21,055 bases of DNA from a virus. Location: positions 1 through 21,055 of IMG/VR virus record IMGVR_UViG_3300046005_000414. The stretch is one strand, 5' to 3'. Positions 1 to 8,512 of this stretch are shown one piece after another. The position numbers were made by a program, and so were the translations under genes. Position 1 is the first letter of the stretch. Every line of letters starts with the position of its first letter. The notes beneath the pieces are model-generated. The model made no database searches. It had not been told where the DNA came from and saw only the letters and a program-made list of their open reading frames with translations.

Positions 1-3000
1 ATCGATAATTGTATAGTTATCACCAACAACGCGAGTTACTTGTGTTCCGTCAGGACCGATTTCATTAAATGATCCTGATTTATGAGCGGTGTGAATACGT
101 TCGGCACCAGGAGTATCGTCGATTTCTTGAACGTGACCGGATTCCGAAGCAGTAACCTTGTTGAAAGGATACTGTGCAGCATATGCGGTCTTAGGTTGCG
201 ACCAAGATCCGCCGTTTCTACCCGCTTTTGGAATGTCCCTTTTACGAAGAGCATTCTTAGCGGCAGGTGATGCACCAGAACTTAAACTCTCTTGATTCGC
301 ACCCTGTGATGTCGGGTTATTCTGAATATGAGGCGAATTTATACCCACAGCAAGAGGATTAGTATCTGGTTTACCACCGAGTGACTTCTTCGGATATTGA
401 CCTTTTGGATCACCGAACCCGTCTTGGGTATCGTTTGTCACCGGAATATTCGCAGCATCCGATGGGGCTTGTGTCAGTGACTGCGCGGTATCTGCCGCGG
501 CGGGATGTTCTACGCTATCTGCTTGTAGCGGATTAGTATTAGGCGGGACTGATGCAATAGGAGGAGCGACTCTCGTCACTTCTTTTTGCGATGACGCAAA
601 TCCTTTTTGATCTTCTACAATTGTAGTTGTTACTACAGAACCATCGCCATATTTTTCGGTGACAACAGTAGTCGTTGAACCGTCTGTATTTGATTTACTT
701 GGTCCTTGTGCCGCTACTGGAGTATTATTACTAAAAGTTTTCTTGACTTTCTCAAGATTTGTTGTATACTCACCGGCAATGCCAGACTTGGCACTAATAA
801 GATCATTTGATAGTGTAGTATCTGGTCCAAGTGGAGGATTATTAGTATCTCTAACCCATTTATTATAGTTAAAGATGATGTCTTTTTGTTCTCTCTTTAG
901 AGAAGTAATAACATCAAGCCATGCTTCTGCGGTAGGAAGATCCCACTTAGCTGTTGACGTATCGCCCGCGGAAACCTCTTGCGTCAATTCAACAATGTCT
1001 CGCATCGTGGATTCAATTTCGCGAGTTAATTGGGCGTCAATACTTTCCTGCCATTCAGGTCTGTTCAGAGATATAATATATTTTGTTCTATCTGGTTGAT
1101 AGTTTATCGGTTTTAATCCATCGACCTGTATTGCGTAGTTACCCCCAAACGGAATAACTGTGGCAATTATTGGAATCTCTCTGAGTGGCAACGCCCCACT
1201 ATTTTGAGGATAAAGAGCATTTCCAAGATTTTGTTCAAATATTTTAGGTGTTTTTGGAGTATAGTTATTGATACGTTCTTGCTTAATTGCACCGTCAATA
1301 GCAGAAATCAGTGTCAAATACTGAGGAGTTTTAGTATCGGTCTTATCAATTAAGTTTACAGACGCAATGGGTGTTCCCTTGGTAGATAGTGTAACAACAC
1401 CATTAGATGCTGTCCATTGATATGAAACTTCGACTGAGCCATATGTAGACTTCATTGGATTAGGGTCGACAGGTGGCGAAGAAGCCTGCGTTGGTCCTCC
1501 TACCGCGGCCGCAATTTGCGTGGACGGTAGCGTAGGAACTGCGTCTGCGGACGCCGCACCTGTTTGAGGTGTTGGAGGAACAGAAGCGGGTGATACCGGC
1601 AAGAACGACGAAACAATTTCACCTTCTGCTGGCTTTTCGGTAGTGGTAGGTGAAGAGCCGCCCAACATTCCTGAAACATTTGATGCTGCATTCGACAACG
1701 CACTTGTAACGTTGCCCGTGGCAGAGTTGAGTGCTCCTTGTGCGTTACCAGCTATACCCGAAACTGCGCCAGTTGCCGCTGATATAGCGCCCGTAACATT
1801 TGATACCGCAGAAGCGCCAAGGGCGGCAGCGGCGGCAGATGGATCTTTTGCACCGGCTGTTATCGCGGTGAGATTATTCGCAAGAGCAAGACCGGACACT
1901 GCGGTCGAACTGGAATTGAGTATGCCACTTGCTGCCGCAGATGCTTGTTTCTTCAATGATTCCATCGATGCAGAACCGGCACTACTAATCAGAGAAGTCA
2001 ATTCTGGTTTACTTACACCGATTGCACTAATAGAGGCTGCTTTTGCTTGCTCGAACTTATCAAGCAATCCAGGTTTAGCACCTGTTTGTTCTATTAGCGT
2101 GGTATTGAGTGCTGGAATAGCTGCACCCACGTTTCCCATCTTATTAGTTTCTGATGCAATCAGATCAGAAATTTTTGCGGGGTCAGTGACGCCATCGATT
2201 GCCGCACGAAGAAGTGCAGTTGCACCCGGAGGACACATACCGCGACGATTTAACTCATTGATTACCGCAGTCTGTGAATCGTTGGCTAGACCAAAACCAG
2301 ACTTTAGGGATTCGCCAATAAAACTTAACGATGCTGGATCAACTTTGCCGCTTGCCCCGGCTGCACCAAGCGCAGTACCTACCGCTTCTGTGGCAGTATT
2401 TTCAACATCGGCTGCTAGTGAAGTAATCTGTTTTGCAAGCGATGTATTAGATACCTTGCTTACCGCAGAGGTTATACTATTTTTAGACGCAAGACTACTA
2501 ATAGATGGAACTTTGCTGGTAACTCCGCTAACTTTAGATGAAATGCTTGATATAGACTTCAATGCTGAAGTAGTATTTGCTGGCAATATACTTGACGCCG
2601 CGGTCAAGGCATCTTTAGCCTTATTGATTTCACCGAGTTTATCTTTGATTGTTGATGCTGCTATTCCCAGTCCAGCATCTAGTATTCCACCGATATCGGC
2701 AGGAATAATTCCATTTTTAACTAGTCCAGAAATGACTCCGTTTATGTTTTTACCAGATAGAACATCAGCCAGATCTTTAGCAGTCTCTATTAGAGCCTTG
2801 GTACTGATTTCTGTTGTTGGTGCTCTTACGCCGGATTTTAGTAGTGGCTTATCGCTATTAGTTTCTTTTGGTTTTTCAGCAACCGCGTTATATCCAATAT
2901 CATACCAATACTTAGAGTTGACGCCATCCGAATTCGATTTGATAACACCTTGGGCAAAACTAATAGCATCATCTAATTTTCCACAAAGCGCAACGGAAAG

Positions 3001-4098
3001 TAAGCCTGCTACAGTTTCCTTAGAAGTGTTTTCATTCACAATCTTCGCATTGCTTAAATCTACGTATGCCTTCTTTAAATAATAATATGCTGCTTTATCT
3101 TGCATTTCTTCCGACGTAACGAAAGAAATCATGCTTCTTACGGCAGCCTCATGATTTAGAGGAATAGGATTGTATAAGAAGAAATACTGGATATTATTGC
3201 CGGCTTCTCTTTTGTAAGGTGCGAAGTCATATTCGCCTGCCCTATCTTGAACTGCCTCTGCGTATGACTTAACTCTTTCAGCGGCACCAGGACGATTGCC
3301 ATTGATCTGAATGCAATCTTCTGCCCATTCTTGTATTTCTGGTTTTAGAAAATCAATATCAATAAGTTGTGATATCGTCATTCTATATGCGCCGTATTCA
3401 CCGCGATTGTGAACCTTACGCCATATGTTTCTCTTACCGCCGACAACATATTTTCTAGAAATTGCTTGTTGACATGCCGTAAGAACTTTTACACAGTCTT
3501 CTTTTGTTAATTTGCCGGGCGAACCGATATCTGGTAATTTTGCGGCAGTAGTTTGATATCCAGAACTTGCCTTAGAAGTTTCAATCGTAGTAGGAACAGC
3601 CTTTAATACTTCAGTTGCTGCTTTAGAAACATTGAGAGGAACATCTGCAATCTTTAATGCGCCGGTTATCACTCCGGAAATATTTCCATTTGATGCTGCA
3701 TTAAGAATGCTTAACCCATTTGATAATAATTTGCTAGTAGTTTTATCGATAACTCCACTCTTAGTAAGAGTTGCGAGCAACTTATTTGCATTAGAAACTG
3801 TATTTCCAGGTAGAGATGACGAAGAGACATTAATCTGTTTAGTTAAACTATTTGCACCCGTCTTTGAGAGCAAACCTACTGCCGCCAATCCACTAGTTAC
3901 CGCAGATAAACTCGGAGTTTTTCCTTGCTCAATTGTGTTCGCTAAGGACAATCCAGATTTGACTGCCTTGGCCTGATCTCGTGACAAAACGCCAGCTGAA
4001 GACAGTGCATTTACCGTTGATGATAAATCAGGAAGTTTACCAGTTTTGACAGACTTGACTGCCGAGGTAATTAGACTGGTTGCTTGTAATAATGACAT
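1..4098 (-). CDS. Giant baseplate-hub/spike protein with gp5-type C-terminal spike domain (partial, runs off left edge)
   Basis: The frame is open from an ATG at 4098 to base 1 with no stop (1366 codons, 3' end outside the window). GGAG lies 6 nt before the ATG, and the start is 12 nt after the gp5 stop. Residues about 20-140 carry degenerate repeats of roughly 40 residues with the pattern L..xGvLs....a..l..gl. Residues about 200-406 form a distinct domain with a GEYGAYRM motif (233-240), then a GLLSVA segment and YWYDIGYNAV at its end, resembling phage muralytic domains with a YGAYQ motif. About 410-1000 is Ala/Ser/Thr-rich. From about residue 1290 the sequence matches the start of the gp5 C-terminal spike: YPFNKVTASESGHVQEIDDT, then AERIHTAHKSGSF and VTRVVGDNYTIID. 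I infer a virion protein carrying the central tail spike. The spike match is strong; the function of the middle is unknown. Confidence 0.8.
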   Translation of the reverse strand, partial: MSLLQATSLITSAVKSVKTGKLPDLSSTVNALSSAGVLSRDQAKAVKSGLSLANTIEQGKTPSLSAVTSGLAAVGLLSKTGANSLTKQINVSSSSLPGNTVSNANKLLATLTKSGVIDKTTSKLLSNGLSILNAASNGNISGVITGALKIADVPLNVSKAATEVLKAVPTTIETSKASSGYQTTAAKLPDIGSPGKLTKEDCVKVLTACQQAISRKYVVGGKRNIWRKVHNRGEYGAYRMTISQLIDIDFLKPEIQEWAEDCIQINGNRPGAAERVKSYAEAVQDRAGEYDFAPYKREAGNNIQYFFLYNPIPLNHEAAVRSMISFVTSEEMQDKAAYYYLKKAYVDLSNAKIVNENTSKETVAGLLSVALCGKLDDAISFAQGVIKSNSDGVNSKYWYDIGYNAVAEKPKETNSDKPLLKSGVRAPTTEISTKALIETAKDLADVLSGKNINGVISGLVKNGIIPADIGGILDAGLGIAASTIKDKLGEINKAKDALTAASSILPANTTSALKSISSISSKVSGVTSKVPSISSLASKNSITSAVSKVSNTSLAKQITSLAADVENTATEAVGTALGAAGASGKVDPASLSFIGESLKSGFGLANDSQTAVINELNRRGMCPPGATALLRAAIDGVTDPAKISDLIASETNKMGNVGAAIPALNTTLIEQTGAKPGLLDKFEQAKAASISAIGVSKPELTSLISSAGSASMESLKKQASAAASGILNSSSTAVSGLALANNLTAITAGAKDPSAAAAALGASAVSNVTGAISAATGAVSGIAGNAQGALNSATGNVTSALSNAASNVSGMLGGSSPTTTEKPAEGEIVSSFLPVSPASVPPTPQTGAASADAVPTLPSTQIAAAVGGPTQASSPPVDPNPMKSTYGSVEVSYQWTASNGVVTLSTKGTPIASVNLIDKTDTKTPQYLTLISAIDGAIKQERINNYTPKTPKIFEQNLGNALYPQNSGALPLREIPIIATVIPFGGNYAIQVDGLKPINYQPDRTKYIISLNRPEWQESIDAQLTREIESTMRDIVELTQEVSAGDTSTAKWDLPTAEAWLDVITSLKREQKDIIFNYNKWVRDTNNPPLGPDTTLSNDLISAKSGIAGEYTTNLEKVKKTFSNNTPVAAQGPSKSNTDGSTTTVVTEKYGDGSVVTTTIVEDQKGFASSQKEVTRVAPPIASVPPNTNPLQADSVEHPAAADTAQSLTQAPSDAANIPVTNDTQDGFGDPKGQYPKKSLGGKPDTNPLAVGINSPHIQNNPTSQGANQESLSSGASPAAKNALRKRDIPKAGRNGGSWSQPKTAYAAQYPFNKVTASESGHVQEIDDTPGAERIHTAHKSGSFNEIGPDGTQVTRVVGDNYTIID

Positions 4099-4110
4099 TA
4101 AATGCTCCGA

Positions 4111-5139
4111 TTATGCTTTAGCAGACAACATTGCTGGTGTATATTGTCTAGAGAATTTATCAACTTTGGCGAAATTTTCTCTACCAAAGGCAGAACCTGT
4201 GCTAAAGTTGTCTCTGCCTCCAGTTGCATCTGTAATGATTTTGTTTGCTTCGCTCTGACTTCTCGCCGTTTTTCTGCCTCGAACCACTCCTCCACCCAAG
4301 CCTCGATATTGATAGAAGGCAAAAAACGCCTTAACCGCCACATCTTGATCAGTAATCAACAAATCTGGATTAGCTATGATATCAACGCCAATAATTTGTT
4401 TAATCGCGGCATAGTTTGCTCTACCCGTCAACTGATTTAGACCCTTACCTCTGTAATTCCATCCGTCGTTTCCGCCTTTATTACCATTTACGGTAGCATA
4501 GATGAAGTTGGCCAGACCCTGTGGATTATTGGCATATTTAACTGCCTGATCTGCTCTTTTCGGCCACACTTGTCTGATTCTTGCGGCTGAATAGCTCATC
4601 TTCTCTGCTTGTGGCTTAAGGCCACACTCTTTCTGCGCGAGTGCGACAAATGCGATACTCATATAGTCATCATAACCAAGACTTTTTGCTGTTTGGAAAA
4701 TCTTTTGGGCCATTCCTTTGGCACTACCGGATACTTGAATATCTTGTGCGCCGCCTGGTGCACCTGCTGGATCAGAAGCACTGTTGCCACCTGCTGGTGC
4801 GCATGGATCACCTGCCGGACCGCCAGGTACCGCACCGACCGTGCCAAAAAACATGGGGTGCTGGCCGTCTGAGCCATCTGCAAAGAAACCTACGACCCAC
4901 GTTCCGGTCACTACGCCGTTCGCCGAGCCGCCGACCCCAGATATTGAGGGATTATTTGCGGGCATAATTGGGACAGCCCACGGCAAATCTTCTGTCGGTA
5001 GTAGCTCCGTGCTATCTATGTGATAACCCATGATACGAACACGGCATCTTCCGATGCGTAAAGGATCGTCGCGATCTTCGACCACGCCGAACCACCAGTA
5101 AAACTGGCCAACATTATTAGTTGTTCTATTATCCATCAT
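4111..5139 (-). CDS. gp5: Baseplate hub gp5-like: OB fold plus GH19-type peptidoglycan hydrolase
   Basis: 342 aa. Residues about 12-105 match the T4 gp5 OB domain: WWFGVVEDRDDPLRIGRCRV, DLPWAVPIMP, GVGGSANGVVTGTWVVGFF. A Gly/Ala/Pro linker covers about 106-138. Residues about 140-342 look like the chitinase-type GH19 fold of phage endolysins: AQKECG with candidate acid E171, E179 followed by MSYSAARI, and the hallmark YRGKGLNQLTGRANY (229-243). T4 gp5 carries a T4-type lysozyme in this position, so this is a different enzyme family on the same scaffold. It should sit in the hub and open peptidoglycan during infection. The protein ends after the hydrolase with no beta-helix; the spike domain is on the next gene. 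GGAG lies 11 nt before the first of two ATGs. The identification is firm; the catalytic residues are inferred. Confidence 0.9.
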   Translation of the reverse strand: MMDNRTTNNVGQFYWWFGVVEDRDDPLRIGRCRVRIMGYHIDSTELLPTEDLPWAVPIMPANNPSISGVGGSANGVVTGTWVVGFFADGSDGQHPMFFGTVGAVPGGPAGDPCAPAGGNSASDPAGAPGGAQDIQVSGSAKGMAQKIFQTAKSLGYDDYMSIAFVALAQKECGLKPQAEKMSYSAARIRQVWPKRADQAVKYANNPQGLANFIYATVNGNKGGNDGWNYRGKGLNQLTGRANYAAIKQIIGVDIIANPDLLITDQDVAVKAFFAFYQYRGLGGGVVRGRKTARSQSEANKIITDATGGRDNFSTGSAFGRENFAKVDKFSRQYTPAMLSAKA

Positions 5140-5161
5140 AGTATAAGTAACTCCATTAATC

Positions 5162-5169
5162 TATTTATT
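5162..5169 (-). promoter_or_regulatory. Possible T4-type late promoter box (AATAAATA) before gp5
   Basis: The minus strand reads AATAAATA, one mismatch from TATAAATA, 22 nt before the gp5 start and across the stop codon of the upstream hub gene. The same octamer also occurs at other stop codons in this AT-rich DNA, so it may be chance. Confidence 0.3.
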
Positions 5170-6778
5170 TGCTTGGAGCCGGGGTTGGAGCCGGTGAAGG
5201 AGGATTAGTTGTTGCTGGCGCGGCGGCAGGAGCAGCCGATGCTTCTTCGGCTACAAGTTCTTTCAAATAAGAATCCTTAGCAATTTCACAAATCATATTA
5301 TGTCTCAATTTTGTAATTTGATGATGTATCGCAGTTATCATATAATATCCACTTATCCATATATCTTTAACACTGTCCTCATCCGTTTCACCATTTCTGC
5401 CAGACCCAACGGAAGGGTAATCGAAATCTACGATTGTACCAACTTCCATGTCTGTTCTACCAGGAATAGTAATTTTCATTTTCATGGTAGAAATGTCGGA
5501 AAATAGACTATTTCGTTGTTGAACATATTTTTCAGGATGAAGATTCATCAATTCCGGGTCTGTGCTATCTAGAACACCAGGATGTATAGACTCAATAAAA
5601 ACTTTACTGTCGGATGAGCGAATGACTGTAGCCGGAAAAATTGAATTATATTTCTTGCTTTCATCCAGAACTAGACCCGTTTGACCGGGCGCAGATTTAT
5701 AACTACCTAAATGAGGATATTTCTGAAACTCAAACCCGTGATCGTATGACGTTGCCACATATTCTTTCTTGACTACATCTAATGTGAAAAGAGAGCTTGC
5801 AAAATGCCCCAAGTCTTGACCTTTAAGAACATCAACGTTTGATAGAAACTCTAGATTTTCAACGTGAGAATACGCCAAACGAATTGCATTTTCTCCTAGT
5901 TGTTCTGCCTCATATTTCTTACGATACTTCAACTTCGACATAATAAAGCCAACTGACATTTGCGATCTAATTAGATCGTTTATAGAACACATGTAAAAAC
6001 CTTTGGTCGTCTCATAAAATAGAAACGTCGGTGCATCTGTAACATTTGTTCCCAATGCTCGTTTTGATAGATAACCCATTATTTGAAATGGTGTCCACAT
6101 AGGAGGTAATAATGAAACCTTAGAAGTATGTGGAGTATCGCCGATAGTAAAGTCAGATTTGGGAGCAGTTGCCGCCGTGTTCTTATCGTTCAAGTATCTA
6201 GGAATATCCTTGAACGAATCCTCAAAAACTTTTGCTGCTATTTCATCTGTTGTACCTTCATACTTCTGGCACAAATATGAAATATTATCTACCATACCTT
6301 CCATCGAAATGAAGTGCAGAGAATACAATTGTTCTTTGTCTTCATTTGACAAAAATCTATTCTTGATAGCATATACAGCAAATGATTTTTGTATTTTATT
6401 TGTTGGATCGTAAGGCGCCTGCGCCAACTGAGGAGTAGAAACATCCAGAGTTAATATTTCATCGCCAATTAGAGGAACTTTTTCTATCAGGTTTTGTGTG
6501 TCACGAATAATGACATTTCCATGTAAGCAGGGAGAGAACATATCTTCATAGATATTGATTTCGACCACGAAGTCTCTAATATCAATAATGCCGCCGTTAG
6601 TAACTAGCAACACCTCGTTGTAAATAACATCGCCTGCTTTTTGCAGAATCGCAGGATTCAGGTCAGCAAAAGCCTTCTCATCGAAATCATCTTCATTCGA
6701 AAAAAGATCCGCATCACCTTCATAATCCGGATCTCCCTTGGGCTTAGATGCACCCAAATAACTAAGAAAGTCTACCAT
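5165..6778 (-). CDS. gp27: Baseplate hub protein, gp27-like
   Basis: 537 aa, longer than T4 gp27 (about 390). After an acidic N-terminus, residues about 50-115 contain a conserved strand-rich block, NGGIIDIRDFVVEINIYEDM followed by FSPCLHGNVIIRD and IEKVPLIGDEILTL. This is typical of hub proteins in T4-related phages that fold like gp27 or the first part of VgrG. A C-terminal domain has DMEVGTIVDFDYPSVG and the closing YYMITAIHHQITKLRHNMIC pattern of tail hub proteins. The tail is Pro/Ala-rich. It lies directly upstream of gp5, its partner in the gp27-gp5 hub complex. AAGG lies about 7 nt before the ATG. The hub role is well supported by sequence style and neighbourhood; the specific gp27 name is less certain because the family diverges strongly. 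Confidence 0.75.
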   Translation of the reverse strand: MVDFLSYLGASKPKGDPDYEGDADLFSNEDDFDEKAFADLNPAILQKAGDVIYNEVLLVTNGGIIDIRDFVVEINIYEDMFSPCLHGNVIIRDTQNLIEKVPLIGDEILTLDVSTPQLAQAPYDPTNKIQKSFAVYAIKNRFLSNEDKEQLYSLHFISMEGMVDNISYLCQKYEGTTDEIAAKVFEDSFKDIPRYLNDKNTAATAPKSDFTIGDTPHTSKVSLLPPMWTPFQIMGYLSKRALGTNVTDAPTFLFYETTKGFYMCSINDLIRSQMSVGFIMSKLKYRKKYEAEQLGENAIRLAYSHVENLEFLSNVDVLKGQDLGHFASSLFTLDVVKKEYVATSYDHGFEFQKYPHLGSYKSAPGQTGLVLDESKKYNSIFPATVIRSSDSKVFIESIHPGVLDSTDPELMNLHPEKYVQQRNSLFSDISTMKMKITIPGRTDMEVGTIVDFDYPSVGSGRNGETDEDSVKDIWISGYYMITAIHHQITKLRHNMICEIAKDSYLKELVAEEASAAPAAAPATTNPPSPAPTPAPSK

Positions 6779-6782
6779 TATA

Positions 6783-7277
6783 TTACCTTGAAATCAATGT
6801 TTGGAATTTGGTTACGAATGAACTAAGATACTTGGGTTCTAAAATCTGGACTTCTCTCTTAGCATCATTCAGTATTTCTTCATATTCGATATTCGTAACT
6901 GCGATTTTATTTTCAGTATAGCTAGATTGTACCGTGATACCGTCATCGCTTTCATAGTGATGGACATCGTATAGTCCTTCTAGCCCGCCATATTTTAGTT
7001 TACTGTATTCAATCAAATCTGCACCCGACTTAGGCCATTCTTCTCTAATGTCAACGATGTTATTTAAAATCATAATAACCCAGTGATATGTAGGTGAACC
7101 ATAATATAAGTCACTGACTTGCTCAACTGTGTATCCTTCAGGAATAGTTACTGTCTCTAATTCGGAATAATGTGTCGCAAACGTATTTGTGTAAACTCGT
7201 CTGAAAATATCCGTGACATACTTATATTCATTTCCAATTTTAAGCATACCTGATGGAAAATTAGTAAAATATGTCAT
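6783..7277 (-). CDS. gp53: Baseplate wedge subunit gp53
   Basis: 164 aa against 196 in T4. It starts MTYFTNFPSG, includes DIFRRVYTNTFATHYSELET and has a LysM-like core, IPEGYTVEQVSDLYYGSPTY followed by HWVIMILNNI, which is characteristic of gp53. gp53 joins adjacent wedges around the hub to close the baseplate. The C-terminal segment (YEEILNDAKREVQILEPKYL) is the usual family ending. It starts 2 nt after the gp48 stop and stops 4 nt before gp27-like, so the genes are tightly coupled. Only a weak GGGA ribosome site is visible. Confidence 0.88.
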   Translation of the reverse strand: MTYFTNFPSGMLKIGNEYKYVTDIFRRVYTNTFATHYSELETVTIPEGYTVEQVSDLYYGSPTYHWVIMILNNIVDIREEWPKSGADLIEYSKLKYGGLEGLYDVHHYESDDGITVQSSYTENKIAVTNIEYEEILNDAKREVQILEPKYLSSFVTKFQTLISR

Positions 7278-7279
7278 GA

Positions 7280-8470
7280 TTAATATCCCAGCTTTGAACG
7301 TTTGTTTGTGAGAGTTTCGAGTTCGGTAAATTCAAGTCTAATAGTAGCTTCTGTTGGCATACCGCTAGTTCCTTGAAAAGTGGTGAACCCATCTGCACCA
7401 TAATCGATATTCATTCCTGTCAGGGCACAATTTGATATTCTTCTGACCCAGGTGTTTTCTGCGCCAGACTTATGGTAAATTACAATTAAAAACTCGGAAG
7501 GATAAATCAGAAATACGCCAGCATTACTAGGTTCTGGATGCATATGTTCAAGAAATGTCCCAATAATACCACCGACGCCACCCCTGGCCTCCGATTTACC
7601 AAAAACTGTTAATCCTTCTTCATATGTTCTGGGTGCAAATTTATATTCAAAACCAAATTTTCTGAATCCCATATTTTTAAACAACTGCTCTTTATACGGG
7701 TTCTCTACTGTTTTTGATGTAGCTTCTTTTAAGTTTGTAACCTGATTTCCGCCAATTGCACCTGCAAGACTTGCTAATTTTCTGGCTGCTAATGCACCAA
7801 CATCGGTACCGACATCTCCTAGTGAGGCTTCTCCACTAAAGTTGCCCGTTGCCGCGGCGCCGACAAAACCTCCTATATCGGCAACATCATAGTTTGCCGA
7901 ATAACCGTAGCTAAGTTTATCTTGAATGCCTAAAACAATTGCTTTAGAACCCATAATCAATCTTCTTGCGCCTATACCATTAAGAGCCGCACCAGCTGCC
8001 ACCCCGGCAGCTATACCCAGTGCCGCTGTGACACCTGCTGTTCCAACGGCACCAGATTTGAAGAAGTTTGATAAACCACCTTTAGCGCCCATAATACTCT
8101 TCAATCCTGCAAGACCAGCAGTACCTAATGTTTCGGCAGCAAGTTTTCCACCTAGTGCAGCACCAGCGGCTGTTGCATGTTCTGCATCAACTCTTTGTTG
8201 GCCTGAAGTTTCAAAAATAGTACCTCTATTACCAAGTGCAGTTGCCGCGCTGGTACCTTCTCTAACAAGAGGATAAAAAGCTATCCAATGTGTGTGTTCA
8301 CTTTGGTCGTTAACAGTAGCTAAACTTTCCGGATATGTAAATGTCTTGGACGCTTTACTTGCTTTACTAAATGGATCGACCATACCCTTTTGGTCTCTAT
8401 TAAATCTTCCTGGAGTAGGAGAAGAAGAGGACTGCTTTGGGCTTGCCGGCTCTCTTTTTTGTTCTGCCAT
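7280..8470 (-). CDS. gp48: Baseplate tail-tube cap/initiator gp48
   Basis: 396 aa. The C-terminal part is the conserved gp48/gp54 module: YKFAPRTYEEGLTVFGKSEA, FLEHMHPEPSNAGVFLIYPS, RRISNCALTGMNIDYGADGF, then ATIRLEFTELETLT near the end. These proteins cap the hub and start tube polymerisation. Residues about 60-95 (HWIAFYPLVREGTSAATALG) are also family-like. Residues about 100-170 form a Gly/Ala-rich, hydrophobic low-complexity stretch. gp54 has a similar C-terminal module, so this could in principle be gp54, but length and position favour gp48. It is the first gene of the leftward late unit, 35 nt downstream of a perfect TATAAATA. AGGA is 12 nt from the ATG, which is long. Confidence 0.83.
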   Translation of the reverse strand: MAEQKREPASPKQSSSSPTPGRFNRDQKGMVDPFSKASKASKTFTYPESLATVNDQSEHTHWIAFYPLVREGTSAATALGNRGTIFETSGQQRVDAEHATAAGAALGGKLAAETLGTAGLAGLKSIMGAKGGLSNFFKSGAVGTAGVTAALGIAAGVAAGAALNGIGARRLIMGSKAIVLGIQDKLSYGYSANYDVADIGGFVGAAATGNFSGEASLGDVGTDVGALAARKLASLAGAIGGNQVTNLKEATSKTVENPYKEQLFKNMGFRKFGFEYKFAPRTYEEGLTVFGKSEARGGVGGIIGTFLEHMHPEPSNAGVFLIYPSEFLIVIYHKSGAENTWVRRISNCALTGMNIDYGADGFTTFQGTSGMPTEATIRLEFTELETLTNKRSKLGY

Positions 8471-8474
8471 TTCT

Positions 8475-8482
8475 AATAAATA
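8475..8482 (+). promoter_or_regulatory. Candidate late promoter (AATAAATA) for the rightward unit
   Basis: AATAAATA, one mismatch from the T4 late box, lies 29 nt before the ATG at 8512 of gp4, the first rightward gene, and faces away from the gp48 promoter. Its place in the divergent gap makes it more credible than other copies of this octamer. Confidence 0.5.
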
Positions 8483-8504
8483 TCCTATTGGGGTTAGTTT
8501 GGAC

Positions 8505-8512
8505 TATTTATA
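8505..8512 (-). promoter_or_regulatory. T4-type late promoter (TATAAATA) for the leftward baseplate unit
   Basis: The minus strand reads an exact TATAAATA ending 34 nt upstream of the gp48 ATG, in the divergent gp48/gp4 gap. A phage encoding gp33 is expected to use this motif. It overlaps the possible gp4 start codon at 8512. Confidence 0.7.

Noticed and set aside
1643-3082. 479-codon open frame on the plus strand
   Set aside because: It lies antisense to the giant minus-strand gene. Its Ala/Ser/Pro-rich translation mirrors the Ala/Ser-rich codons opposite, and no ribosome site or family motif is seen.
4102-4440. Overlapping plus-strand frames in the gp5 region
   Set aside because: They are shadows of the well-recognised gp5 hydrolase on the other strand, with no ribosome site.
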